The notes beneath the pieces were generated by a model, which did not search any database, was not told where the DNA came from, and saw only the letters and a list, made by a program, of their open reading frames with translations. DNA of 64,000 nt, taken from positions 314,001 to 378,000 of the forward strand of contig NZ_JAAVLW010000006.1 in the NCBI RefSeq assembly GCF_013114835.1, written 5' to 3'. Source of the stretch: Bradyrhizobium archetypum (GTDB lineage Bacteria > Pseudomonadota > Alphaproteobacteria > Rhizobiales > Xanthobacteraceae). Of this stretch, positions 8,396 through 16,832 are shown piece after piece (within the stretch, counting starts at the first letter, position 1; each line of letters starts with the position of its first letter). The position numbers were made by a program, and so were the translations under genes.

Positions 8396-9207
8396 GCAGC
8401 CCTCCGTCCCAGCAGCCGATTCATGAAGCCCTTGCGCTCGGCCGGCACGGTCATGGCGACCTCTTCGCCCATCAGGCGGCGCGCGGCATCGATATAGGCG
8501 CGGGCCGGCGCGCTCTCGGCGTTGTTGAGCGTCACCGGCGTGCCGACGTTGGACGCCTTCAGGACGTCCTGGCTCTCTGGGATGATGCCGAGCAGAGGCG
8601 TCGCGAGGATTTCCAGGATGTCGTCGATGTTGAGCATCTCGCCGCGCGCCGCACGCGCCGGATCATAGCGGGTGATCAGCACATGCTTTTCCACCCGCTC
8701 GCCGCGCTCCGCCCTCACCGTCTTCGAATCGAGCATGCCGATGATGCGGTCGGAGTCGCGCACCGAGGACACTTCGGGATTGGTGACGATGACGGCTTCG
8801 TCGGCATAGCGCATGGCGAGCGTCGCGCCGCGCTCGATGCCGGCCGGGCTGTCGCACAGAATCCAGTCGAACCGGCTCCTGAGCTCGGCGATAACGCGGC
8901 CGACGCCCTCGTCTGTCAGTGCGTCCTTGTCGCGGGTCTGTGAGGCCGGCAGCAGCCAGAGATTTTCCAGCCGCTTGTCGCGGATCAAGGCCTGCGGCAG
9001 CTTGGCCACGCCCTGTACCACGTTGATGAGATCGAACACGACGCGGCGTTCGGCGCCCATCACGAGATCGAGGTTGCGCAGGCCGACATCGAAATCTACT
9101 ACCACGACGCTTTGCCCGCCTTGCGCAAGCGCCGCGCCGAGCGCGGCCGTCGAGGTAGTCTTTCCAACGCCTCCTTTGCCAGAGGTAACGACCAGGACCT
9201 TGGCCAT
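8392..9207 (-). CDS. minD: Septum site-determining ATPase MinD
   Basis: 271 aa, a deviant Walker A ATPase (GKGGVGKTTSTAA at the N-terminus) of the ParA/MinD family. The C-terminal amphipathic membrane-targeting sequence ends KGFMNRLLGRRAA. It binds ATP and membrane and recruits MinC to block FtsZ assembly away from midcell. It sits 19 bp downstream of minC and overlaps minE by 4 bp. Confidence 0.97.
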   Translation of the reverse strand: MAKVLVVTSGKGGVGKTTSTAALGAALAQGGQSVVVVDFDVGLRNLDLVMGAERRVVFDLINVVQGVAKLPQALIRDKRLENLWLLPASQTRDKDALTDEGVGRVIAELRSRFDWILCDSPAGIERGATLAMRYADEAVIVTNPEVSSVRDSDRIIGMLDSKTVRAERGERVEKHVLITRYDPARAARGEMLNIDDILEILATPLLGIIPESQDVLKASNVGTPVTLNNAESAPARAYIDAARRLMGEEVAMTVPAERKGFMNRLLGRRAA

Positions 9208-9226
9208 ACGTGATCTCCTTAGCCGG

Positions 9227-9928
9227 TTAATTCAGCGGGGTAATTTTCATGGTCTCGCCCTCCAGCCAGGCCTGTGCCGGGCGATTGCGGAGCGAGACGT
9301 CGATTTCTTCAGCAGTCTGGTAGTAGCCGTCGATGGCAAGCAGCTCGGCTTCGATTTTCTGGCAGTAGATTCGCGCGGCCGAATTGCCGTTGACGCCTGC
9401 CATGGCGCGGCCGCGCAGCGTGCCGTAGATGTGGATCGATCCGCCGGCGACGATCTCCGCGCCCGAGCCGACCGAACCCAGGATGGTTACATCGCCTTCC
9501 ATGAAGACGATGGACTGGCCCGAACGGACCGGGGTTTCCAGCAGCAGCGAGGTCGGCTTCGGCTTGGGTTCGGGCTCGGACTTCTGCGCCGGCTCGTTTC
9601 GCGTGATCACGCAGGCGCGGCCGCCGGTCAGCAGCGGCGGCATGTTGGCTGCCAGGCGCTCTTCCTCCACGCCTTCGATGCCGAGAACGCGGATGTTGCG
9701 CTCGTTCAGGCTGCCGAGCAGATGGGCGATGGCGGAGCTTGAGAGGTCAACGGCTGAGAGATCGAGCACGATCGGCTTGCCGACGAAATAGCCGGGCGAG
9801 CGCGCCAGCGTGGCGTCGATCTCGGCAAGCCAATCCACAATCGGCACGACGGGACTGAACACGAACGCTACGTACGAACGGCCGCGCAGCCGAACCAGTT
9901 GACGCGTGGGATCCGTTCGGACGTCCAT
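9227..9928 (-). CDS. minC: Septum site-determining protein MinC
   Basis: 233 aa. The N-terminal FtsZ-inhibiting domain (about residues 1-105) is joined by a charged Pro/Lys/Glu-rich linker (PAQKSEPEPKPKP) to the C-terminal right-handed beta-helix domain. That domain carries the family signature GAEIVAGGSIHIYGTLRGRA, which binds MinD and dimerises. It is the first gene of the min operon. The CtrA-type box at 9979-9993 lies 50 bp upstream of its ATG. Confidence 0.97.
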   Translation of the reverse strand: MDVRTDPTRQLVRLRGRSYVAFVFSPVVPIVDWLAEIDATLARSPGYFVGKPIVLDLSAVDLSSSAIAHLLGSLNERNIRVLGIEGVEEERLAANMPPLLTGGRACVITRNEPAQKSEPEPKPKPTSLLLETPVRSGQSIVFMEGDVTILGSVGSGAEIVAGGSIHIYGTLRGRAMAGVNGNSAARIYCQKIEAELLAIDGYYQTAEEIDVSLRNRPAQAWLEGETMKITPLN

Positions 9929-9978
9929 GATGTTCGACTCGCCTTTCTTATTGAATGGTTAAGAATCGACGAACTTGG

Positions 9979-9993
9979 TTAACGAGTAATTAA
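9979..9993. promoter_or_regulatory. CtrA-type box TTAA-N7-TTAA upstream of minC
   Basis: Perfect TTAA-CGAGTAA-TTAA, 50 bp upstream of the minC start. The local sequence is unusually AT-rich for this window and carries a further TTAA at 9959-9962. CtrA control of min genes is known in Sinorhizobium meliloti, so the motif predicts the same cell-cycle coupling here. Whether CtrA activates or represses cannot be told from position alone. Confidence 0.6.
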
Positions 9994-10518
9994 TGCGAAA
10001 ACGCGCGGTGCGCGCAGAAGACGGCGGAACAGGCCGGGAATCCGGCGCATTTGTGGCCGATTCCAGCTGCTAATCGGGGCAGACGCGCGCCAAAGCCTTT
10101 GAAAACAGGGATGCGCGCGGTTGTAGTTAACAGAGCCTCAACTTACTTTCGTCACGTTTCCGACCTAAATTCGTCCTTGCGCGGCTCCAACAAACTTATG
10201 TGTGCTGTCGGACTTCCGGGTCTGGCAGCTCAATCCGTCGGGCAGACGGACATTTGCCGGCAGGGGACGAGGGCAGTGGAAGCCGTGGGGATGGCGTGGT
10301 CGCGAGATTCGGTCTCGCAGACAGGTGTCGGGCTTAAGGACGACGCATCACGCCTTGATTCAAATCTTCCGAATGAACTCGACAGCGAGCGGAAAGCGGA
10401 CGCGGACGATACCGCGCGCCTCTTCCATCACCTGGAAATTCTGTCCGGCGCGTCCGCAGCCGTTTCGCCGCCAACCAATCCGCCGGATCATCCGACGGGC
10501 GCCATGAGGAGTGAGCGT
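9994..10518. other. Intergenic region between minC and the membrane protein gene
   Basis: About 525 bp. The end nearest minC is AT-rich and regulatory. From about 10051 the frame of the downstream gene stays open without a stop, and 10291-10500 could encode an acidic extension containing LPNELDSERKADADDTAR. No Shine-Dalgarno supports those starts, so I leave the stretch unassigned. No RNA gene or repeat was seen. Confidence 0.4.
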
Positions 10519-11073
10519 ATGAGTAGTGTGAGTGAGCAGGACCATATCAATCCGCGCGATCCCCTGTACTACGCGCCGCGTTGGCTACGTGAGCGGTCGG
10601 CTTCCCGGCGCGATTCTGGCCCCGCGACGACGCCGTTTTCTCCGGCGTCTTTCGACACCCAGCTCGAGAGCGCCGTCTCCAACGCGCTGCGCCACCCGCT
10701 CGACCCTGAGGTGATGCACGAACCCGACCTGGAGTCGAAAAAGGCATTGTGGAGCGTCGCGGCGCGCTTTGCGGCCGCGATCGGCGTCGCGGCTCTCGTG
10801 GCCCTGTTCTTTGTGGTGGCGGTGCCCGGATCGGGGCAGAGCGACGGTGAGCAGGCATCGGCCTTCTCCGGCCTCGCGCAGTCGATCAAGAGCGCGCTGT
10901 CACAATCCGGAGAGGCTTCGCAAAAGCCTGCGATCAACGAATTCCAGTCGCTTCTCGCCTCCACGCCGCCGAGTGCGCCGGCGCAGTCGGAGCAGTCGGG
11001 ACAATTGCTCCAGCAGTTCATGCAGTGGCGTGAGAAGCCGGATCAGGCCGCGCCGCAACGCGCCAACCCATGA
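10519..11073 (+). CDS. Hypothetical single-pass membrane protein
   Basis: 184 aa. A polar N-terminal region of about 78 residues precedes one membrane helix (about residues 80-102) and a Ser/Gln/Pro-rich C-terminal region rich in SGEASQ and PAQSEQSG. No family recognised. The ATG at 10519 has GAGGAG about 9 bp upstream; ATG at 10504 or an N-terminal extension into the upstream open frame are alternatives. It lies 66 bp upstream of a solute-binding protein gene on the same strand and may be cotranscribed. Confidence 0.6.
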   Translation: MSSVSEQDHINPRDPLYYAPRWLRERSASRRDSGPATTPFSPASFDTQLESAVSNALRHPLDPEVMHEPDLESKKALWSVAARFAAAIGVAALVALFFVVAVPGSGQSDGEQASAFSGLAQSIKSALSQSGEASQKPAINEFQSLLASTPPSAPAQSEQSGQLLQQFMQWREKPDQAAPQRANP

Positions 11074-11139
11074 TCCAGATGGAAGAATGACAATGCCCAA
11101 GGAGCGACTTTCCACCATCCTGTTCTCAAGGAGTTTGCC

Positions 11140-12708
11140 ATGACCTCGCGCCGGATCACCTTGCTGGTCGGGGCCGTGCTGTTCGGTATCGCGGGCAGTG
11201 CCCAGGCTGCCGGCGACATTGCGATCGTGCGCGACCTTGCCGGCCGCGTCGGCCCCGTGATCGGCTCGGCACAGGCGTGCCGCGACATTGCCCGTCCCCG
11301 CATCCAGACCATTGTCGACAAATTCACGCTGGTGATCCGCGAGGCGTCGTCGAACGAGGCGGAGCGTTCTGATCTCACCCAGACGTTCGATCGCAGTGTG
11401 GCCGACGGCCGCGCCGCCGTTACCTCGGGCCGGATCGATTGCATCCGCGCCGACCGTCAGCTTGCCGATCTCGAACGCTCGATCGCAGGTCCCAGCCTCT
11501 CCAGCGTCATCGGCCCATCGCCCGCCGCCGCGGCAACTGCCGCAAACGCGGCGACCGCGCCGACCGCCAACGTCCCGGCCGGTCCGCTGCCGCGCGGCAT
11601 CAGCGAAAAGGAAATCCGTTTCGGAATCGCGGCCCCCTTCTCCGGCTCCTCCAGGGAGCTCGGCCGCCAGATGAAGCTCGGGATCGAGACCGCCTTCAAC
11701 CGGATCAACGATGCTGGCGGCATCGACGGGCGAATGCTCAAATTGTATGCCGCCGACGACGGCTATGAACCCTCGCGCACGCTCGATGCGATGAAGCAGC
11801 TCTATGAAAAGGACCAGGTGTTCGGCATCGTCGGCAATGTCGGCACACCCACCTCGGCGGTGGCGATCCCCTATGCGCTCGAACGGCGGATGCTGTTCTT
11901 CGGGGCCTTCACCGGCGCCAACATCCTGCGCAACGATCCGCCGGACCGTTACGTTTTCAACTATCGCGCCAGCTACGCCGAGGAAACCGACGCCGTCGTT
12001 CGTTACCTCGTCAAGATACGCCGGCTGCAGCCCCGGCAGATCGCGGTCTTCGCGCAGCAGGATTCCTACGGCGACGCCGGATTTGCGGGCGTTGCAAAGG
12101 CGTTCCGATCGATGGGCGTCAACGACGGTGCCATCCTTCGGCTCGGCTATGCGCGAAACACCGTCGACGTCGATGATGCGATCAACCAGTTGAAGGTCGC
12201 GAAGCCGCCGATCAAGGCGGTCGTCATGGTCGCCACCTACCGGGCCGCGGCGAGGTTCATCGAGAAGACGCGCGACCTCTATCCCGGCATGATCTACTCC
12301 AACGTCTCGTTCGTCGGCTCCACCGCGCTTGCCGAAGAGCTGAAGCTGCTGGGACCGCGTTACACCAACGGCGTGATCGTGACGCAGGTGGTGCCGGCGG
12401 TGTCGGGCTATTCGTCGGCCGTGCTGGAGTACAAGAACGCGCTCGCCAAATATTTCCCCGGCGAGGCGCCCGACTACGTGTCGCTCGAAGGCTATGTCGC
12501 CGCCAACGTCCTGATCCAGGGCATCAAGCGGGCCGGGCCTCAGCTCGACACCGAGAAGCTGATCGATACGCTGGAGACCATGCGCAATCTCGACCTTGGT
12601 CTCGGCACCTCGCTCGGCTTTGGCCGCTCCGAACACCAGGCCTCGCACAAGATCTGGGGCACGGCGCTCGATGAAAGCGGACGCTACCAGGCGCTCGATC
12701 TCGAATGA
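11140..12708 (+). CDS. ABC transporter substrate-binding protein, branched-chain amino acid type, with an N-terminal extra domain
   Basis: 522 aa. Signal peptide residues 1-23 (ending AQA). Residues 25-118 form a predicted helical domain with cysteines at 47 and 101, then an Ala/Pro linker (121-152), then a Peripla_BP_6 (LivJ-type) domain from about 156 (IRFGIAAPFSGSSRELGRQM). Standard family members lack the first domain and are about 130 residues shorter. It is probably periplasmic. No permease or ATPase gene is adjacent, so the transporter partner is elsewhere or it acts as a sensor. AAGGAG precedes the ATG at good spacing. Confidence 0.85.
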   Translation: MTSRRITLLVGAVLFGIAGSAQAAGDIAIVRDLAGRVGPVIGSAQACRDIARPRIQTIVDKFTLVIREASSNEAERSDLTQTFDRSVADGRAAVTSGRIDCIRADRQLADLERSIAGPSLSSVIGPSPAAAATAANAATAPTANVPAGPLPRGISEKEIRFGIAAPFSGSSRELGRQMKLGIETAFNRINDAGGIDGRMLKLYAADDGYEPSRTLDAMKQLYEKDQVFGIVGNVGTPTSAVAIPYALERRMLFFGAFTGANILRNDPPDRYVFNYRASYAEETDAVVRYLVKIRRLQPRQIAVFAQQDSYGDAGFAGVAKAFRSMGVNDGAILRLGYARNTVDVDDAINQLKVAKPPIKAVVMVATYRAAARFIEKTRDLYPGMIYSNVSFVGSTALAEELKLLGPRYTNGVIVTQVVPAVSGYSSAVLEYKNALAKYFPGEAPDYVSLEGYVAANVLIQGIKRAGPQLDTEKLIDTLETMRNLDLGLGTSLGFGRSEHQASHKIWGTALDESGRYQALDLE

Positions 12709-12712
12709 CCGG

Positions 12713-12741
12713 GAAGCCGCGATCCCAGTGATCGCGGCTTC
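12713..12741. terminator. Perfect 12-bp hairpin between convergent genes
   Basis: GAAGCCGCGATC and GATCGCGGCTTC form a perfect 12-bp stem with a 5-nt loop, 4 bp after the solute-receptor stop codon. There is no U-tract, so it is not a classical intrinsic terminator. It may stabilise the 3' end or act for both convergent transcripts. Confidence 0.5.
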
Positions 12742-12761
12742 ATCGCGCCGTGTAACAGCGC

Positions 12762-13535
12762 TCAGCGCTTGTCGATGACCAGGCTCTGGATGGCACGGCC
12801 GAAATAGCCGCGCTCGTCGCCGAGCCGCGCCATGGCGAGCCCCGCGCCGTCAGGACCGATCCAGGACTCGGCATCAAGCAGGATCCAGTCGCCGACCGGC
12901 TCCCGCGCAAAGTTCACGGTGAGGTCGGCGTTGAGAAAGGTCCATTCGCGGAAATCCAGCACGGCCGAGGTGCCGTTGCAAAAATCCGCTGCCGCCATCG
13001 CCCGCATCGCCTGCGACAGCGCCGCGCCTTCCACGATCGGTCGGTCGACGCGGTACCAGATCGCGCCCGGGCCGGGCGAGCCGAACCGGCCGCGGGCGGC
13101 CCGCAGCGACATGCCTGATACGAATGGGCTGGAGGAAAAATCCGCAGGCTCGACGCGCGATCGATCCGGCCCCGATAGCTCGATCGGCTCTATCGCGGCC
13201 TCCGCGGGCAGTTCCTGGGCCTGCACCTTGATCTTCAGCACGGTGGCCGCGACCACCACCACCCCTTCGGCAAGCAGCCTAACGGCGCAAAGCTGGATCT
13301 TGCGCCCCTCGCGCAGGACTTCGCTCTCGATTCTGAGCGGCGCCACCGGCACCGGGCGCATCAGGTCGACGGTCGCGCGCGCGATCCGCATGGGGACTGG
13401 CGTCGCAATCCGCTCCGCTGCCCATACGACGAGCGCTGCCGGCGGCGAACCATGCTGCATGCTCGGGTCCCATGGTCCCGCGGCAAACGGGCTGGTGACG
13501 ACGTCGTTGCCGTCAACGCGAAAGATGGCTTCCAT
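12762..13535 (-). CDS. Acyl-CoA thioesterase family protein (double hotdog)
   Basis: 257 aa, consistent with a tandem hotdog (TesB-like, 4HBT_3) enzyme that hydrolyses acyl-CoA. The N-terminal half has GPWDPSMQHGSPPAALVVWA, typical of this group, and the C-terminal half has EWTFLNADLTVNFAREP with the catalytic-side aspartate. The ATG at 13535 is preferred to an in-frame TTG at 13559. It follows an SDR and a nitronate monooxygenase gene on the same strand, a likely loose operon in acyl or nitro-compound metabolism. Confidence 0.8.
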   Translation of the reverse strand: MEAIFRVDGNDVVTSPFAAGPWDPSMQHGSPPAALVVWAAERIATPVPMRIARATVDLMRPVPVAPLRIESEVLREGRKIQLCAVRLLAEGVVVVAATVLKIKVQAQELPAEAAIEPIELSGPDRSRVEPADFSSSPFVSGMSLRAARGRFGSPGPGAIWYRVDRPIVEGAALSQAMRAMAAADFCNGTSAVLDFREWTFLNADLTVNFAREPVGDWILLDAESWIGPDGAGLAMARLGDERGYFGRAIQSLVIDKR

Positions 13536-13656
13536 CGGATGAGAGGTCTTGGCGATCAAGGGACGAGCTTCTTGCCTGCTCCCGCGGGACGAGTCGAGCC
13601 CACCGCGGGCGGAGCGCTGCGCGCTATTCGCTGGACGTCGAGATCAGAACGGCGCG

Positions 13657-14391
13657 TCAAATGAACGCCATGCCGCCGTTGAGAACGATGGTCTGCCCGG
13701 TCATGTAGCTGTTGCCGAGCACCATCGCGACAGCTTGCGCCACCTCGTTGGCCTGCCCCATGCGGCCGAGCGGGATGTTGCGCGCCAGATCGGTGCGGCC
13801 GCCCATCATGTCGGTCTCGATCAGCGACGGCGCCACCGCGTTCACCGTGATGCCGTCCTTGACAAGCCGCGCCGCGTAGCCGCGCGTCAGCCCTTCCATG
13901 CCGGCCTTGGACGCGTTGTAATGCACGCCGATGGCGCCGGCACCGCGCGCCGCGCCCGACGAGATGTTGACGATCCGGCCCCATTTGCGCGCCCGCATCG
14001 CCGGCAGCACGGCTTGCGTGCACAGGAACGCCGATTTCAGGTTTACGGCAATGGTGCGGTCGAAATCATCCTCGGTGAGATCATCGACGCCGCGCACGAT
14101 CGCTAAGCCCGCATTGTTGACGAGAATGTCGATCGGGCCGAGTGCGGCGGCGACCTGTTCGACCATGGCCGTAACGGCCGCAGCCTGCGAGACGTCGGCC
14201 GCGACCGCGATGGCACGGCCGCCGCCAGCCTTGATGTCCGCGACAACCGCATCAGCGTCAGCCGCGCGCTCGCGGTAATTGACTGCAACCGCGGCGCCGG
14301 CACCCGCCAGCATCCGCGCAATCGCCGCGCCGATACCGCGGGACGCGCCCGTTACCAGCGCAAAACGGGCGCTCAGATCCTGTCGGGCCAT
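13657..14391 (-). CDS. SDR oxidoreductase, FabG-like
   Basis: 244 aa, a classical short-chain dehydrogenase. Cofactor glycine motif GASRGIG, NNAG motif and catalytic Ser-Tyr-Lys in NISSGAARG and YNASKAG are all present. Likely a 3-oxoacyl-ACP or related ketone reductase; the substrate is not determinable. Start at the second of two tandem ATGs (14391), 7 bp from GGAGG; ATG 14394 is equally possible. 48 bp downstream of the nitronate monooxygenase gene on the same strand. Confidence 0.88.
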   Translation of the reverse strand: MARQDLSARFALVTGASRGIGAAIARMLAGAGAAVAVNYRERAADADAVVADIKAGGGRAIAVAADVSQAAAVTAMVEQVAAALGPIDILVNNAGLAIVRGVDDLTEDDFDRTIAVNLKSAFLCTQAVLPAMRARKWGRIVNISSGAARGAGAIGVHYNASKAGMEGLTRGYAARLVKDGITVNAVAPSLIETDMMGGRTDLARNIPLGRMGQANEVAQAVAMVLGNSYMTGQTIVLNGGMAFI

Positions 14392-14439
14392 CATCGATCC
14401 TCCGTCGCATTCACGACGGGGCGCGCCCCGCAACACGCA

Positions 14440-15408
14440 TTACAACGCGGGGTCGACCGCCTCGTCATATTCCTTCTTGAACCGCGCGATCAACTCGGCG
14501 GCCGGCACCACCTTGCCGATACCGCCGATACCTTGGCCACTGCCCCAGATCTCCTTCCAGGCTTTCGGCTTGGTGCGCTCGCCGGAAGCGTCGGTGCCAA
14601 AGCTCATCTTGGTGGGATCGGAGGTCGGCAGGTCGTCGGGGTTGAGGCCGGCCTTGACGATCGACGGCTTGAGATAATTGCCGTGCACGCCGGTGAACAG
14701 GTTCGAATAGACGATGTCCTCCGCCGACGAGGACGTGATCATTTCCTTATAGGCCTCGACCGCGTTGGCCTCCTCGGTCGCGATAAAGGCCGAGCCGATA
14801 TAGGCGAAGTCGGCACCGAGAATGCGCGCCGCGCGGATCGCGCGGCCGTTGGCAATCGCGCCCGACAGCGCGATCGGCCCGTCGAACCAGGCACGCGTCT
14901 CCGCGACGAAGGCAAGCGGCGAGATCGTGCCGGCATGGCCGCCGGCGCCGGCCGCCACCAGGATCAGGCCGTCGGCCCCTTTCTCGATCGCCTTGTGCGC
15001 GAATTTCTGATTGATCACGTCGTGGAAGACGATGCCGCCCCAGTTATGCGCCGCCTGGTTGAGATCTTCGCGCGCGCCGAGCGAGGTGATCAGCATCGGC
15101 ACCTTGTACTTCTCGCAGACCGCAAGGTCGTGATCGAGCCGGTTGTTGGACTTGTGAACGATCTGGTTGACCGCAAACGGCGCCGACGGCCGCTCCGGAT
15201 GCGCCCTGTCATAGGCCGCAAGTTCTTCGGTGATCCGCGCCAGCCACTCGTCGAGCAGCGAGGCCGGCCGCGCGTTCAGCGCCGGAAACGATCCGACCAC
15301 TCCGGCCTTGCACTGGGCGATCACGAGATCGGGCACGGAGATGATGAACAGCGGCGACCCGATCACCGGTATCGACAGGCGGCCCTTGAACAGCGCGGGC
15401 ATGGACAT
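14440..15408 (-). CDS. Nitronate monooxygenase family protein (second copy)
   Basis: 322 aa, FMN TIM-barrel of the NMO family and paralogous to the gene at 6112-7092. Matching blocks are LSIPVIGSPLFIISVPDLVI, GVVGSFPALNARP and GADGLILVAAGAGGHAG. Start ATG 15408; an alternative ATG lies at 15402. It heads a minus-strand group with an SDR and a thioesterase, so it may act in degradation of a nitro or acyl compound rather than in detoxification. Confidence 0.88.
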   Translation of the reverse strand: MSMPALFKGRLSIPVIGSPLFIISVPDLVIAQCKAGVVGSFPALNARPASLLDEWLARITEELAAYDRAHPERPSAPFAVNQIVHKSNNRLDHDLAVCEKYKVPMLITSLGAREDLNQAAHNWGGIVFHDVINQKFAHKAIEKGADGLILVAAGAGGHAGTISPLAFVAETRAWFDGPIALSGAIANGRAIRAARILGADFAYIGSAFIATEEANAVEAYKEMITSSSAEDIVYSNLFTGVHGNYLKPSIVKAGLNPDDLPTSDPTKMSFGTDASGERTKPKAWKEIWGSGQGIGGIGKVVPAAELIARFKKEYDEAVDPAL

Positions 15409-15559
15409 TGAGAGACGATCCTTCGGTTATTCAAGCAGTGTGGCTCAAAGAGTTGCCAGACGTCATACCAAGCAGCAAGGCAATCTTTCCAGTGTCAATT
15501 ATTGCGTTTTGACGCTGGCCGCGATGCGTTTGCGCATCTCTCCGGGAGCTGAAGGTGCG

Positions 15560-16147
15560 CTACTGGCAGAGCGCCCTGGTCACGTAATTTTCGGTCTTGC
15601 AGTCGCCCGGCTGGCGCTTGTAGCCCGGCAGGTACACTTTCGGCGAGCATTTCTCGGCCGCATCGGTGTCGAGGCTTTTGCCTTCCTTGAAGCCCTTGCT
15701 CTGGCACAGCCGGTCGGCGCCGGCCTTGCAGTCCGGCGCGCCGTTGGCCGCCACGAGGCAGGCCGCACGACCGCTCACCATGAGCGAGGGTCTTGCGATA
15801 TTCGACAGGCTCTCGCCGGCGCCCTTGGCGCCCGCGTTGAAATCCTCGATGGTCTCGCCCGGGCTCTTCAGCGGCGGCAGCAGCAATTTTGATTTCTCGA
15901 ACAGCTTTCCGATCTCGTTGATCAGGCCCGGATTCTCATCGCGCGGCGGGCCCGAGGGCTCGATCTGCTGCGACCCCGGCGGCGCCGGCACCGGCTGCTG
16001 GGCCGGCGACTGCACGCCAAGCGACGGCGGCGGGGCGGCCTGCGGCCAGCCGGCCTCGACAGAGATCGCCAGCATCGATGCAGCGAGGCCCGCAGTCGCT
16101 AGCTGCGCCCCGAACAGCTTGAGCAAGCAGCCTATCCGATCGGACAT
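15560..16147 (-). CDS. Hypothetical secreted Cys-containing protein
   Basis: 195 aa with an N-terminal signal peptide or anchor (LFGAQLATAGLAASMLAISV), a Pro/Gln-rich linker and a C-terminal region with six cysteines (ACLVAANGAPDCK, RLCQ, KCSPK, DCKTE, ALCQ). These are probably disulfide-paired in the periplasm. No family recognised. ATG 16147 gives a proper signal peptide; the in-frame upstream extension does not. It stands alone between the NMO gene and the YqaA gene, all on the minus strand. Confidence 0.7.
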   Translation of the reverse strand: MSDRIGCLLKLFGAQLATAGLAASMLAISVEAGWPQAAPPPSLGVQSPAQQPVPAPPGSQQIEPSGPPRDENPGLINEIGKLFEKSKLLLPPLKSPGETIEDFNAGAKGAGESLSNIARPSLMVSGRAACLVAANGAPDCKAGADRLCQSKGFKEGKSLDTDAAEKCSPKVYLPGYKRQPGDCKTENYVTRALCQ

Positions 16148-16187
16148 GACACGAAACTTAGCCTGAAGCCGGGATGCCGGCAAAGCG

Positions 16188-16769
16188 CTAGACCAGCCTG
16201 AACGCGATGTAGAAGCCGAGCACCAGGACGACGGCGCCGATGGCCACCCATGTGCCGAGGCGCTTTTCCAGCTCGGCCCGGATCAGGTCGCCATAGCGGT
16301 TGAGCAGCACCGCGACCACGAAGAACCGCCCGCCGCGCGCCACGATGGAGCACAGGATGAACAGCCAGATGTTATAGCCGGCAAACCCCGAGGTGATGGT
16401 GACGAGCTTGTAGGGGATCGGCGTCAGGCCCTTGAGAAGAATGATCACCGCGCCCCATTCTGCATAGGAAGCGCGGAAGGTTTCGACCTTGTCGCTGAGG
16501 CCGTAGACCGTGATCAGCCAGTGCCCGACCGAGTCGTAAAGCAATGCGCCGATCGCGTATCCGACGATGCCGCCGGCCACGGACGCGATCGTGCAAACCG
16601 TCGCGAACCACCATGCCTTCTTCGGCTGCGCCAGCGACATCGGCAACAGCATGATGTCGGGCGGAATCGGAAAGAACGAGCTTTCCGCAAAGGCGACCGC
16701 CGCCATGATCCAGAGCGCGTAAGGCTTGTCGGCGGCGTCGATGCACCAGTCGTAGGTCCGTTTGAGCAT
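16188..16769 (-). CDS. YqaA/DedA-like (VTT domain) inner-membrane protein
   Basis: 193 aa with four or five membrane segments. SSFFPIPPDIMLLPMSLAQP and LLKGLTPIPYKLVTITSGFA are the paired re-entrant proline/glycine motifs of the VTT (SNARE-associated/DedA) superfamily, YqaA branch. Relatives support envelope homeostasis and lipid-carrier movement, but the exact role is unknown. The start is uncertain among ATGs 16769, 16784 and 16787; none has a strong Shine-Dalgarno. Confidence 0.85.
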   Translation of the reverse strand: MLKRTYDWCIDAADKPYALWIMAAVAFAESSFFPIPPDIMLLPMSLAQPKKAWWFATVCTIASVAGGIVGYAIGALLYDSVGHWLITVYGLSDKVETFRASYAEWGAVIILLKGLTPIPYKLVTITSGFAGYNIWLFILCSIVARGGRFFVVAVLLNRYGDLIRAELEKRLGTWVAIGAVVLVLGFYIAFRLV

Positions 16770-16832
16770 GCGCGCATGAACCATCATGGAGCGGATTTGT
16801 CCATGCCGGAAAAGCTCGGATTTTGAACCGAT

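Noticed and set aside
10051..10518. A long in-frame extension upstream of the membrane protein at 10519
   Set aside because: No Shine-Dalgarno for the upstream starts. The acidic stretch 10330-10440 looks partly protein-like, so it is left open rather than annotated.
10900..12648. A 582-aa open frame antisense to the branched-chain-type receptor
   Set aside because: Same reason: an antisense shadow of a confidently identified gene, with no recognisable fold or signal.
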